This document shows, piece by piece, positions 7,444 to 16,816 of a DNA stretch of 62,605 nt (positions are counted from its first letter, which is position 1; every line of letters begins with the position of its first letter). Source of the stretch: Culturomica sp. (GTDB lineage Bacteria > Bacteroidota > Bacteroidia > Bacteroidales > Marinifilaceae); the NCBI GenBank assembly GCA_031262745.1, contig JAISHE010000076.1:1-62605 (forward strand), written 5' to 3'. The notes beneath the pieces are model-generated. The model ran no database searches. It worked only from the letters and a program-made list of their open reading frames with translations, and was not told the origin of the DNA. Position numbers and translations under genes: made by a program.

Positions 7444-10400
7444 ATGTTACGCATCAACAACCATCCTATTATTAATGTGCCGGAAAAAGAGTGTTCTACC
7501 TTTTGGTTCAAAGGGCAGGAAATTAAAGCTGAAAAAGGATTTACAATTGCAGCGGCACTTCATAGAGCGGGTTATCCCGTACACAGCCACAGTTTACACG
7601 GGCGTGATCGCTCCTTGGCGTGTGGCATAGGCAAATGTGGAGCTTGCGAGATGCTTGTTGACGGTAAAGTTAAGAGAATTTGCATAACAAGAGTTGACGG
7701 AGTAAAAGTTGTAGAAGAAATTACAGATAGATGTCTATCCGAAAACACTTATTTTCACCCTGTTGACAGCAAGCGTATTTTGCGAACAAGTGTTTTGATT
7801 ATAGGTGCCGGACCTGCAGGTTTAGCCGTTAGAGAGGAATTAAACAAAAATGGTGTTGATAACATTGTTGTTGACAATAATTCTAAAATCGGTGGTCAAT
7901 TCAATATGCAAACTCACCAATTTTTCTTTTTTGAGAAAGAAAAGCGTTTCGGTGGAATGAGAGGTTTTGACATTGCCCAAAATCTTGCCGGCGAGAATAA
8001 TGAAGGTATTTACCTTAATTCTACTGTCTGGGATGTGTTGGAAGGACGTCGTGTGGCGGTAAAAAATCTACTGACTGATGAAGTATTTTTTGTTGATACG
8101 GATTATTTGGTGATTGCTACAGGCGCAGTACCGTTTATGCCGCCGTTTTGTAATGACGACCTGCCGGGTGTCTACACGGCTGCTGTTGTGCAAAAGATGA
8201 TGAACAGCGAATTGACTTTACTCGGCAAAAATGTACTAACCGTAGGTGCCGGTAATATCGGTTATCTTACTTCCTACCAATTGATGCAAGCCGGTGCTAA
8301 TGTTAAAGCTATTATAGAAGGTATGCCGAGAGAAGGCGGGTTTCCTGTGCAAGCAAATCGTATCAGACGTTTGGCAATACCGATTATGACTTCTTACATA
8401 CTTCTGGAAGCTGTTCCGAATAAAGAACGTAACGGAATTAAAGCTGCCGTGATCGCAAAATGTGAAAATTTCAAACCTGTTGCAGGTAGCGAGAAGTTGA
8501 TTGATGGTATTGACGTGATTAATATTTGCACGGGTTTAATACCGGATAATCAATTATTAATAAAAGGTAGAGAAGTGTTCGGCGGAAAATGCTATGCTGC
8601 CGGAGATGCCGTTAGAATCGGTGAAGGTACTACCGCTGTTTTGAAAGGTAAGCAAACGGCACAAGAAATTATAATGGATATGGGTATTCGCATAAGTTAT
8701 GACGAATATTTGAATGTTTCCAAACAATATATTGACTCTCAACAACATCCCACAAGAATTTTGGAAAGTCCCACACTACCCTCTAATGAGCGTATGTCGG
8801 AAAAAGGTTTTGTGATTGCTGACTGTTTATACGGATTTGCATGTAATCCTTGCTCTTTTGCTTGCCCTAAGGGAGCTTTCACAAAGTCGTCTACTTCAAC
8901 AGTACCACGAATTGATTACGATAAATGTATCGGTTGTATGGAGTGCGTACATCAGTGCCCCGGTTTGGCAATTTTCGGCTACAATCTGAAAAACGATACG
9001 CTTTTCTTGCCTGTAGAATATGCTGTGGAAGAAGGTGAAGAAGTGTTTTTAGTAGATAATAACGGAGAAAAAATCGGGGAAGGCATTATAGAAAAGGTAC
9101 TATTGAAACCTAATAAGACAAATATAGTTCGTATTAAGGCTACCGATCTTTTGGGATTACAACTCACTAAAACGAGAGGTTTTATTCTAAAATACCGTTA
9201 TCCGGAAGCATTAGTGTTACAACCGGTTAAAGGTAGAACCGAAAGTGAAAGCTACATTTGTCATTGCGACGATGTACAATTGAATAGTGTTCTGGAGATA
9301 ATTGGCGATAGACCTTTCATTTCCGTAGATGAAGTGAAGCATTTAACACATCTCGGCATGGGACCATGCAGAGGTAAACGCTGTATACCGCGTCTTAAAC
9401 AGTTGCTTGCACAAAAAGGTATCGAACTTACCGGCGATGCCACTCCTCGTGCTCCCCTATCCAATCAACTTAATATGGGTGATGTGTATCCTGCAAAACA
9501 ACAGGATACTTACATAGTTTCTAATCGTAATAAGACCAAAATTATTGAGGTAGATGCACTTATTGCAGGGGGCGGAATAGGTGGTAGCGCATTATTCCGA
9601 TATATGTCGGAAATCGGCATGCAACCTGTTCTCATAAATGGCGAGAGAGGTTCTTCATGGAGAAATATTGCAGGCGGGCGCACGGCTTTTTCGCTTCCGG
9701 AACTTGCGGAAATCGCCTCTCAAAATCATGCTATATTCAAATCATTGCAATCAAAATTTAATATTGACTATCAACCTATAAGATATGTGAATTTTGCACA
9801 TGATGATGCCACCTATAAGGCTCTCGAAGCAAGCATGGCTTGGTCTAAGGCAAAAATGATCAGTCCCGACCAATTTAAAACGGAAATATCTCCTTATTAC
9901 AACGATAAAAGTAAGAAATACCTTGCGGCACAAGTAACGGAAGATTGCTGGCAGGCAACTCCGGGAAAGGTTGTAGACCTACTACGCAAAATAGGTACGG
10001 ATGCAGGCGGCACTGTTTACGAAGACAGTAAAGTACTTGAAGCATCATACGACGGTTCAAAAACTCGCATCGTAGTAATGACTCATGATAATCATTATAT
10101 CGAATTTATTGCTAATCATTTTGTAAATGCGTTAGGCAGTTCTGCAAGTAAAATAAGTGAAAATATGGATATCAATTTAGGTCTCTATCCGGTACAACAC
10201 CAAGCTTTTATCACTCGCCGTTTGCCAATGCTCGGTAAGGATGGGAAAAACTTGGACATGTTGATCGACCGCCGAAATTATAAATCATTCTCAGCCGTCT
10301 ACGGTCAACAATTGGCTTCAACCGGTCAAATCATCGGTTGTGCCTCCCCTGCTTATGACCCGCAACAAACAGACAAAAATTTAAGAATTAACAGTAAAGC

Positions 10401-10674
10401 TTTTTTAGAAATTGTAAGTGAAATCTTTTCGGAATGGTTACCGTGCTTGACAAGTGTTGATATTCAAGCAACATGGTCGGGCTATTATGTTGAACCACGC
10501 TATATTATTGATCCCGAATTAGGTTTATTTACGGGATTACGCGGTCATGGGTTCATGCTTTCAAATTATCTTGCAAAGCTTTACGTAGATAAACTTGCAG
10601 GTAAATCGGTACCTGAATATTTTGAACAACTTAAATTATATGCCGGCGGACTTTCCGAGAAAGCATTTAAGTAA
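7444..10674 (+). CDS. Fused 2Fe-2S / FAD / 4Fe-4S / DAO-type oxidoreductase
   Basis: This 1076-residue protein joins modules that are separate subunits in HcnABC-like and sarcosine/proline oxidase-like amine dehydrogenases. The order is: a 2Fe-2S ferredoxin domain with Cys60, 65, 68, 80; a Pyr_redox domain with GAGPAG at 121-126 and GAGNIG at 268-273; two 4Fe-4S motifs with Cys461, 467, 470, 474 and 495, 498, 501, 505; a BFD-like 2Fe-2S site with Cys606, 608, 642, 647; and a second FAD-binding DAO domain starting at GGGIGG (709-714) and running to the C terminus. All cofactor cysteines are intact. The likely job is oxidation of an amine or amino acid with electrons passed through the iron-sulfur chain, and the substrate cannot be told from sequence. 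It has no signal peptide, so it is cytoplasmic. It is convergent with dsbD. Confidence 0.85.
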   Translation: MLRINNHPIINVPEKECSTFWFKGQEIKAEKGFTIAAALHRAGYPVHSHSLHGRDRSLACGIGKCGACEMLVDGKVKRICITRVDGVKVVEEITDRCLSENTYFHPVDSKRILRTSVLIIGAGPAGLAVREELNKNGVDNIVVDNNSKIGGQFNMQTHQFFFFEKEKRFGGMRGFDIAQNLAGENNEGIYLNSTVWDVLEGRRVAVKNLLTDEVFFVDTDYLVIATGAVPFMPPFCNDDLPGVYTAAVVQKMMNSELTLLGKNVLTVGAGNIGYLTSYQLMQAGANVKAIIEGMPREGGFPVQANRIRRLAIPIMTSYILLEAVPNKERNGIKAAVIAKCENFKPVAGSEKLIDGIDVINICTGLIPDNQLLIKGREVFGGKCYAAGDAVRIGEGTTAVLKGKQTAQEIIMDMGIRISYDEYLNVSKQYIDSQQHPTRILESPTLPSNERMSEKGFVIADCLYGFACNPCSFACPKGAFTKSSTSTVPRIDYDKCIGCMECVHQCPGLAIFGYNLKNDTLFLPVEYAVEEGEEVFLVDNNGEKIGEGIIEKVLLKPNKTNIVRIKATDLLGLQLTKTRGFILKYRYPEALVLQPVKGRTESESYICHCDDVQLNSVLEIIGDRPFISVDEVKHLTHLGMGPCRGKRCIPRLKQLLAQKGIELTGDATPRAPLSNQLNMGDVYPAKQQDTYIVSNRNKTKIIEVDALIAGGGIGGSALFRYMSEIGMQPVLINGERGSSWRNIAGGRTAFSLPELAEIASQNHAIFKSLQSKFNIDYQPIRYVNFAHDDATYKALEASMAWSKAKMISPDQFKTEISPYYNDKSKKYLAAQVTEDCWQATPGKVVDLLRKIGTDAGGTVYEDSKVLEASYDGSKTRIVVMTHDNHYIEFIANHFVNALGSSASKISENMDINLGLYPVQHQAFITRRLPMLGKDGKNLDMLIDRRNYKSFSAVYGQQLASTGQIIGCASPAYDPQQTDKNLRINSKAFLEIVSEIFSEWLPCLTSVDIQATWSGYYVEPRYIIDPELGLFTGLRGHGFMLSNYLAKLYVDKLAGKSVPEYFEQLKLYAGGLSEKAFK

Positions 10675-10686
10675 GGTAATACTTTT

Positions 10687-12708
10687 TTATTTACTGTTAA
10701 ATTTTTTTACACCTTCGACAAGAAATTCATAAAAAGCAGTCTTATCCATAGAATAAGCACATGCCGGTTGCAACTGCCCCTCCGTTAACACAGAACCCGA
10801 ATATCTGCTGTCAAAAAGTATATAATTGGGTTGCGCGTTAGAATGAAAATTACTGATTTGAAAGTCGGCATTTTTCTTTCCTAAAGTTTTCTTCAATTTA
10901 CCGTCGGCACCCGTATACCACTCATTTTCAAGTAGCGAAGTCTTATCATCAACATAAAGAGCCACTATCACATATTCTTTCTTCAATATATCAAGTATTT
11001 TCGGATCTGACCAAACAGATTGCTCCATTTCACGACAATTCACACAACCATGACCGGTGAAATCAATAAACAACGGCTTATTCTGTGCACGAGCGCATTT
11101 ACGCGCCTGTTCAAAATCAAAATATCCTTCCAAACCATGCGGTAAATGCAAGAAATCGGAATACTTAGGATACTCGCATTCTTCGTTTTCAACAGTTGTT
11201 GTAAGTTTTGTACCGAAATTACCACTTTTAATTACTTCCTTCGCATTATCCCTCACAATCTTATTTATATCGAAATCAATAGTCTCCTGCGGAGGTAAAT
11301 ATCCGGCTAACGCCTTTAAAGGTGCACCAAACATACCCGGCAACAAATAAACAACAAAACTGAAAGTGGTAATTATCAAAGCTAAACGCAATATACCTAT
11401 ATGATTTACTTCACTATCATTCTTAAAACGGATCTTACCCATAAGGTAAAAACCCATCAAAGTGAAAACCGTAATCCAAATAGCAATGTAGACCTCTCTA
11501 TCCAATAATCCCCAATGATACGTAGCATCCGCAACCATAAGGAATTTTAAACCTAATGCAACTTCAATAAAACCTAAAACAACCTTAACAGAATTCAACC
11601 AGCCTCCGGATTGCGGAAGATTACCCAACTTAGACGGGAAAAAGGCAAAAAAACCGAAAGGCAATGCCACCGCAAGAGAAAATCCCAACATACCTATAAT
11701 AGGTCGCAAAACCGAGCCTCTTGCCGCTTCCACAAGAACAGTTCCTACAATAGGAGCAGTGCACGAAAATGAAACAAGTACCAATGTGAAAGCCATAAAA
11801 AAAGCACCTATATAACCGCCTCTATCTGCCTGCTTATCCGACTTGTTAACCAACCACGAAGGCAAAACTATATCAAAAACTCCGAAAAACGAAGCCGCAA
11901 AAACCATAAAAATCACGAAAAAGAAAAGATTAGGAATCCAATTCGTACTCAACCAATTCACGAAATCCGGTCCCAATAAAACCGAAATTATAACCCCAAG
12001 CACCGTGTAAATAGCAATTATTGACAACGAAAAAAACAGAGCCTTAGCACGCGCCTTAGATTTATCAACATCACTGTGCATGAAAAATGAAACCGTCATC
12101 GGTATCATCGGAAAAACACATGGCATCACCACTGCCGCCAAGCCGGCTATAAACGCCAACCAAAAAAACATAATCAAACTATTGCCCGATTCGGCATTTG
12201 CCGTTTTCACAAAAGTACCACTGTCTAAGGCAATTGAAAAATCTTTTTCAAGAGATACACATTGTCCCTCTTTACATACTTGATACTCTATTAGTCCGTT
12301 AACAGACTTTATAGTATTATCACGCAACTTTATTTTCTGTTTTGCAACGTATTCAGTGGAAAAATAGTAGACATCAACTCCAAAAATATCATCAAATTTC
12401 TTAGTTATTTCCCCCTCAATTGCCTTACCCAAAAGTTCAATACCACTATCGGCTTTTTCAATCGTAAGCAAAGTCGGAAGCGGTCCTCCGGCAGGTGTAT
12501 ACATTGAATATATAGTCCAATCATCATCCAATTTAGCCTTAAAATTCAGTTCGTATTCACCTTCTCCTGCTTTTACAGCAGAAAATTCCCAATGTGCCGG
12601 ATCAATAATTTGCGATTCATCCGACGGTATCTGAGAAGAGACAACGATTTGTGCCCAAGTCGAAAATTGTAATAAAAATAAAGTAATTAAGAACAATCCT
12701 CTTTTCAT
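10687..12708 (-). CDS. dsbD: Thiol:disulfide interchange protein DsbD
   Basis: This inner-membrane protein moves reducing power from cytoplasmic thioredoxin to periplasmic thiol proteins. Its 673 residues have a signal peptide (1-19) and a periplasmic N-terminal domain (about 20-170). A core of about eight membrane helices contains the redox cysteines MPCVFPM and FSCTAPIVG. A periplasmic thioredoxin-like domain with Cys-Val-Asn-Cys at 555-558 ends the protein. This is the normal DsbD three-part layout. It follows rng by 9 bases on the same strand, so the pair is probably one transcript. Confidence 0.93.
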   Translation of the reverse strand: MKRGLFLITLFLLQFSTWAQIVVSSQIPSDESQIIDPAHWEFSAVKAGEGEYELNFKAKLDDDWTIYSMYTPAGGPLPTLLTIEKADSGIELLGKAIEGEITKKFDDIFGVDVYYFSTEYVAKQKIKLRDNTIKSVNGLIEYQVCKEGQCVSLEKDFSIALDSGTFVKTANAESGNSLIMFFWLAFIAGLAAVVMPCVFPMIPMTVSFFMHSDVDKSKARAKALFFSLSIIAIYTVLGVIISVLLGPDFVNWLSTNWIPNLFFFVIFMVFAASFFGVFDIVLPSWLVNKSDKQADRGGYIGAFFMAFTLVLVSFSCTAPIVGTVLVEAARGSVLRPIIGMLGFSLAVALPFGFFAFFPSKLGNLPQSGGWLNSVKVVLGFIEVALGLKFLMVADATYHWGLLDREVYIAIWITVFTLMGFYLMGKIRFKNDSEVNHIGILRLALIITTFSFVVYLLPGMFGAPLKALAGYLPPQETIDFDINKIVRDNAKEVIKSGNFGTKLTTTVENEECEYPKYSDFLHLPHGLEGYFDFEQARKCARAQNKPLFIDFTGHGCVNCREMEQSVWSDPKILDILKKEYVIVALYVDDKTSLLENEWYTGADGKLKKTLGKKNADFQISNFHSNAQPNYILFDSRYSGSVLTEGQLQPACAYSMDKTAFYEFLVEGVKKFNSK

Positions 12709-12717
12709 AAGTTTATG

Positions 12718-14271
12718 TCATTTAATATGCTCATCCTTAATTTCCCTGTTGAAAGTATTGAAAAAGTGATAATCATAAATATAGTAGGAAGATACATCAA
12801 CTACCCTAAGTGAAACCTTATAACGCAAACTCCACTTAAGCCGTTGCGAAATAAAACCTCTTTTCAAATATGCACCGACAAAAGGATGTACCTTCAAAAC
12901 AAGCCTCTTATATTTCTTTTCTTTTACCAAAACTTCCAAATACTCTTCTATTCTATCAATCAATAAAATAGCTGCCTCCGTAACTCCCTTACCTTTACAA
13001 GTGGGACAAACTTCCTGTGTTTGAACCGACATTTCAGGACGAACTCGTTGACGGGTTATTTGCATCAAACCGAACTTAGTGAGCGGAAGAATCGTATGGC
13101 GTGCCCTATCTAACGACATACTCTCTTTCATCTTTTCAAAAACAGCCTGACGGTTGGCATTCGATTGCATGTCAATAAAATCGATAATAATTATTCCGCC
13201 CATATCACGTAATTGCAATTGTCTTGCAATTTCTTCGGCGGCAATAAGATTTACTTCTAATGAATTATCTTCCTGATTTTCAACTTTTGAACGATTACCG
13301 CTATTTACATCAATCACATGTAAAGCCTCAGTGTGCTCTATAATAAGGTAAGCACCGTTTTTAGTGGGTACCGTCTTGCCGAATGAAGATTTTATTTGAC
13401 GATCTATGCCGAAATAATCAAAAATGGGAACATTCGTCTTCACATACTTCACTATATTATCTTTCTCCGGTGCTATTGTAGTTAGATAACTTTTAATATT
13501 CTCACTAAAACTTAAATCATTAACATAAATATGCTCAAAAGAAGGATTAAGCAGATCACGAATAATAGTCGTTGCTCTATCAAGTTCGCCAAGAATAAGT
13601 TTTGGCGGCTCTATTTCCCGCAAATGCTTGAAAGCCGCCTCAAAACGTTCAACCAATTCCCTGAGTTCACTGTCAAGTTGTGCAACCTTTTTACCTTCTG
13701 CCACCGTCCTCACAATAACACCGAAATTCTTCGGACGTATACTCTCAACCAAACGTTTCAAACGTTTCCTTTCTTCATTTGATTTTATTTTGGACGACAC
13801 TGACACTTTCTCCGTGAAAGGTACAATCACCAAATTCCTACCGGCAAGACTTAACTCTGATGTCAAACGGGGACCTTTTGTAGAAATAGGTTCCTTAGTA
13901 ACCTGAACTGCTACCCACTGACCAACAGAAAGTATATCGGCAACCTTACCGGATTTGGGAATATCCGGTTCCAATTTCATTTTACTAACAGAAATCCCCT
14001 TACGAGCAATAATCTGCTTTATATAAAAGTCTAAATTATTAAATTGTGGGCTTAAATCAAGATAATGCAAAAACGCATCTTTCTCATAACCTATATTAAC
14101 AAAAGCGGCATTCAAACCAGGCATGATTTTTTTAACTTTACCCAAATATATGTCGCCTACGGCAAATTGAACGCTGGTTTTCTCTTTTGTAAGCTCGATT
14201 AATTTCTTATTTCTCATCAAAGCCATCACCACCTCATCCACCTTCACGTCTATAACCAACTCGCTACTCAT
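12718..14271 (-). CDS. rng: Ribonuclease E/G family protein (RNase G)
   Basis: This endoribonuclease acts in rRNA 5' maturation and mRNA decay. At 517 residues it has the RNase G size, without the long C-terminal scaffold of RNase E. An S1 RNA-binding domain lies at about 35-130 (GDIYLGKVKKIMPGLNAAFV). A 5'-sensor/RNase H-like region follows, then the catalytic site with IIIDFIDM, and the zinc-link CPTC at 422-425. The C-terminal TFNREIKDEHIK is short and basic. It is transcribed with dsbD, downstream of the hup unit but separated from it by a strong hairpin. Confidence 0.93.
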   Translation of the reverse strand: MSSELVIDVKVDEVVMALMRNKKLIELTKEKTSVQFAVGDIYLGKVKKIMPGLNAAFVNIGYEKDAFLHYLDLSPQFNNLDFYIKQIIARKGISVSKMKLEPDIPKSGKVADILSVGQWVAVQVTKEPISTKGPRLTSELSLAGRNLVIVPFTEKVSVSSKIKSNEERKRLKRLVESIRPKNFGVIVRTVAEGKKVAQLDSELRELVERFEAAFKHLREIEPPKLILGELDRATTIIRDLLNPSFEHIYVNDLSFSENIKSYLTTIAPEKDNIVKYVKTNVPIFDYFGIDRQIKSSFGKTVPTKNGAYLIIEHTEALHVIDVNSGNRSKVENQEDNSLEVNLIAAEEIARQLQLRDMGGIIIIDFIDMQSNANRQAVFEKMKESMSLDRARHTILPLTKFGLMQITRQRVRPEMSVQTQEVCPTCKGKGVTEAAILLIDRIEEYLEVLVKEKKYKRLVLKVHPFVGAYLKRGFISQRLKWSLRYKVSLRVVDVSSYYIYDYHFFNTFNREIKDEHIK

Positions 14272-14297
14272 TATTTCTTTATTATATTTTACAAATA

Positions 14298-14325
14298 AAC
14301 CTAAAAGGGCAATGCCTTTTAGGTT
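14298..14325 (-). terminator. Terminator of the hup unit
   Basis: A perfect 11-bp stem, AACCTAAAAGG / CCTTTTAGGTT, with a six-base loop is followed on the minus strand by TTTATTTGT. It lies after the small ribosomal-protein ORF and before the rng start, so it separates the two units. Confidence 0.85.
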
Positions 14326-14352
14326 CTATTTCACTTACTCACGACGTAAAAA

Positions 14353-14442
14353 TTATTTTTTCTTATGACGATTCTTTCTCAATCTTTTTTTACGCTTATG
14401 AGTAGACATCTTATGTCTTTTCCTTTTTTTTCCACTTGGCAT
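14353..14442 (-). CDS. AURKAIP1/COX24-type small ribosomal protein (29 aa)
   Basis: This 29-residue, extremely basic protein begins MPSGKKRKRHKMSTHKR and is rich in Lys, Arg and His to its end. It is too short for most ORF callers. The sequence fits the AURKAIP1/COX24-domain proteins of Bacteroidota, which relate to the mitochondrial small-subunit protein mS38 and bind at the ribosome's intersubunit face. It starts 19 bases after the hup stop and ends before a perfect terminator, so it is co-transcribed with hup. The exact role in bacterial ribosomes is inferred from the mitochondrial homolog. Confidence 0.85.
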   Translation of the reverse strand: MPSGKKRKRHKMSTHKRKKRLRKNRHKKK

Positions 14443-14461
14443 AACTTAATTCTCCTTTTCT

Positions 14462-14749
14462 TTATTTTTTCACTTTCTGCTTAACCTCATTCAAGAAAGG
14501 CTTGGAGGGTTTGAATGCAGGTATATAATGAGCAGGGATTTTTATAGTTACATTTTTTGAAATGTTACGAGCTGTTTTTGATGCTCTCTTTTTAGTGATA
14601 AAACTTCCAAATCCTCTAAGATACACATTAGTACCTTCAGTCAAAGAGTCTTTAACAACGTTCATAAAAGCCTCCAAAGTGGCTTGAACAGCGACTCTTT
14701 CTATTCCGGTTTCATCCGAAATTTTTTTTACGATATCCGCCTTTGTCAT
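14462..14749 (-). CDS. hup: HU-family DNA-binding protein
   Basis: This 95-residue nucleoid protein bends DNA without strong sequence choice. It has the HU/IHF fold, with MTKADIVKKISDETG at the N terminus and the LRGFGSFITKKRASKTARN block around residues 44-62, where the beta-arm begins. The arm core KIPAHYIPAFKPSKP has Ala where many HU proteins have other residues before the intercalating proline. The length is normal. It is transcribed from a TAnnTTTG promoter about 60 bases upstream and is followed by the 29-residue ribosomal protein. Confidence 0.93.
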   Translation of the reverse strand: MTKADIVKKISDETGIERVAVQATLEAFMNVVKDSLTEGTNVYLRGFGSFITKKRASKTARNISKNVTIKIPAHYIPAFKPSKPFLNEVKQKVKK

Positions 14750-14806
14750 TTTAATAAATATTTAGTAGTCAATAATTTGTTTTTAATACGCTCTATTTTA
14801 GTGTTG

Positions 14807-14837
14807 CAAATATAGTGCTTTTATCCTAACTAAAAAA
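14807..14837 (-). promoter_or_regulatory. Promoter of hup
   Basis: On the minus strand TATATTTG (14807-14814) matches TAnnTTTG. TTTT stands 19 bases upstream in place of TTTG. The predicted leader is about 50 bases. Confidence 0.6.
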
Positions 14838-15008
14838 TAATCCAACATCTTTTTTCTTCATTTTCTACGAATTATTTCCAATATTTCGCAATTTACCTTA
14901 TCTTCGCACAAGATTCAATCGACAAAAATTGAGAAAATTGTTTGTTCCAAAATTGGATTCGAACAAATTTTGCCCTAAATTGTAGAGTGAATATTAATAC
15001 TTATTTTT

Positions 15009-15467
15009 ATGGTAAACAAAGTTATTTTAATCGGAAATGTCGGGGCTGACCCGGAAGTGAAATTCTTGGATGGCGGTGTGGCTGTTACCACCGTGCGTTT
15101 AGCTACAAGCGAAACTTACAAGAATAAAAATGGAGAAAAGGTTGAACAAACCGAATGGCACAATGTTGTCCTATGGAGAGGATTAGCAGAAATTGCCGAA
15201 AAGTACATTAAAAAAGGTATGAAACTTTACATCGAAGGGCGTCTGCGCACACGTTCATGGGACGATCAAAGCGGAAATAAGAGGTTTACGACCGAAATTT
15301 ATGCTGACTCTATGCAGATTCTAACGTGGAAACAGGAAGGTAATAGCGAATTTACCGCTAATTCAGGTAACTACGGTAAAACAAATACCGTTGAAACATC
15401 TGCTACATCACCTATTAACACGGAAGTGAATATACAGGATGATAGTGATGATGACCTACCTTTTTAA
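15009..15467 (+). CDS. ssb: Single-stranded DNA-binding protein
   Basis: This 152-residue OB-fold protein coats single-stranded DNA in replication and repair. It starts MVNKVILIGNVGADPEVKF and has the EWHNVVLWRGLAEIAEKY block and YIEGRLRTRSW block of bacterial SSB (about residues 1-108). A flexible linker leads to the acidic DDDLPF tip that binds partner proteins. It is followed after 38 bases by gldE and then gldD, an arrangement I recall as common in Bacteroidota. The mutY gene often found before ssb in this group is absent here. A weak promoter (TTTC-N20-TATCTTCG) lies near 14875-14906. Confidence 0.95.
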   Translation: MVNKVILIGNVGADPEVKFLDGGVAVTTVRLATSETYKNKNGEKVEQTEWHNVVLWRGLAEIAEKYIKKGMKLYIEGRLRTRSWDDQSGNKRFTTEIYADSMQILTWKQEGNSEFTANSGNYGKTNTVETSATSPINTEVNIQDDSDDDLPF

Positions 15468-15505
15468 TTAGGTAAAGCCTATATGTTTAACGAATAATTT
15501 AAATT

Positions 15506-16813
15506 TTGGAAACAGACAGTATTCAAATTCTCGGTGATGTTCCTCTAACATCGTTCACATTTGAAATAACGGACATAGTTTTATGTATAACGTTAGCATT
15601 GCTCCTAATGATATCAGCATTGGTATCAGCTTCGGAAGTGGCATTTTTCTCACTAACGCCCTCACAATTAAGGGATATGAGAAATAGAGGACATGAAAAA
15701 ACATTAGGCTTATGTAGAAAATCAGAAAAGTTGTTGGCAACCATATTGGTTACCAACAACTTTGTAAATGTAGGTATTGTTATAATATCATCATGGTTGG
15801 TTAATTCATTATTCGATTTCTCAAATAATCCGGTAATGGCATTCATTATACAAGTGATTGTAGTTACATTTATAATATTACTTTTCGGAGAAATCATACC
15901 TAAACTATATTCCAACCGTAATCAAGAGAAAGTAGCAATTTTTATGACCGCTCCCCTAATACTTTTAAGCTACATCTGCGCCCCGATTTCATATTTCTTG
16001 ATACGTTTCACGTCTCTAATAAGCAAGCGGATTTCTAAGAAAAATAACATTTCTATCGACCAACTTTCTAAGGCTCTTGATCTGACAGATGAGACGGAGA
16101 TTAATGAGGAAAAAGACATTTTAAAGGGAATTGTGAGATTCTCAAATATTTATGCTGCCGATATTATTCAACCTAGAATAAACGTAGTGGCAATTGATAA
16201 AAAAGAAAATTTTGCAAAGGTAAAAGAACTTATTGTTGAAAACAGTTATTCCCGAATGCCCGTTTATATGGATAATCTGGACAATATTGTGGGTATTCTC
16301 TATATAAAAGACTTACTACCTTATTTAAAAGAAAACGATGATTTTAGTTGGCAGAAATTGGTAAGAAAAGCCTATTTCGTACCTGAAACTAAGAAAATTA
16401 ACGATTTACTTGAAGAATTTCAACAAAGAAAAGTTCATTTGGCAATAGTTGTTGACGAATACGGAGGAACAAGCGGCATAGTTACTATGGAAGATATTCT
16501 GGAAGAAATTGTAGGTGATATTAATGATGAAACCGACGAAAAAGATAATTCCTGCGTAAGATTGGCAAATGGAGCATTCATCTTCGACGGTAGTATACTG
16601 CTCAATGATTTTGAAAAAATTGTTGGTTTAAAACCGGATTATTTTAAAGATGTTGAAGGTGAGGCAGATACTTTAGCCGGTTTGATACTAGAAATAAAAG
16701 GTGAAATACCTCATAACAAAGATGTTGTCATCTTTCACAATAAGAGATTCACGATTCTTGATGTAGACAATCGCAGAATTAAAAAGATTAAATACGAAGT
16801 AGTGAGGAAATAA
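15506..16813 (+). CDS. gldE: Gliding-associated CBS/CorC membrane protein GldE
   Basis: This 435-residue inner-membrane protein of the HlyC/CorC (CNNM) group is the type called GldE when it sits next to gldD. Membrane helices lie at about 20-42, 74-95, 108-127 and 142-165. A CBS pair follows at about 205-330 (RINVVAIDKKE, VDEYGGTSGIVTMEDILEEIVGD), then a CorC-HlyC C-terminal domain (GEADTLAGLILEIKGE). In gliding species it supports GldD and type 9 secretion. In Bacteroidales without gliding the role is probably in type 9 secretion or envelope biogenesis. The start codon must be TTG (15506) or ATT (15503), because an in-frame stop lies at 15500 and the next ATG is inside helix 1. Confidence 0.88.
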   Translation: METDSIQILGDVPLTSFTFEITDIVLCITLALLLMISALVSASEVAFFSLTPSQLRDMRNRGHEKTLGLCRKSEKLLATILVTNNFVNVGIVIISSWLVNSLFDFSNNPVMAFIIQVIVVTFIILLFGEIIPKLYSNRNQEKVAIFMTAPLILLSYICAPISYFLIRFTSLISKRISKKNNISIDQLSKALDLTDETEINEEKDILKGIVRFSNIYAADIIQPRINVVAIDKKENFAKVKELIVENSYSRMPVYMDNLDNIVGILYIKDLLPYLKENDDFSWQKLVRKAYFVPETKKINDLLEEFQQRKVHLAIVVDEYGGTSGIVTMEDILEEIVGDINDETDEKDNSCVRLANGAFIFDGSILLNDFEKIVGLKPDYFKDVEGEADTLAGLILEIKGEIPHNKDVVIFHNKRFTILDVDNRRIKKIKYEVVRK

Positions 16814-16816
16814 ACT

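Noticed and set aside
15523-15915. 130-residue ORF antisense to gldE
   Set aside because: It is a shadow of the gldE reading frame with no motif. The same holds for most antisense frames, for example those inside the fusion, M16 and serS genes.
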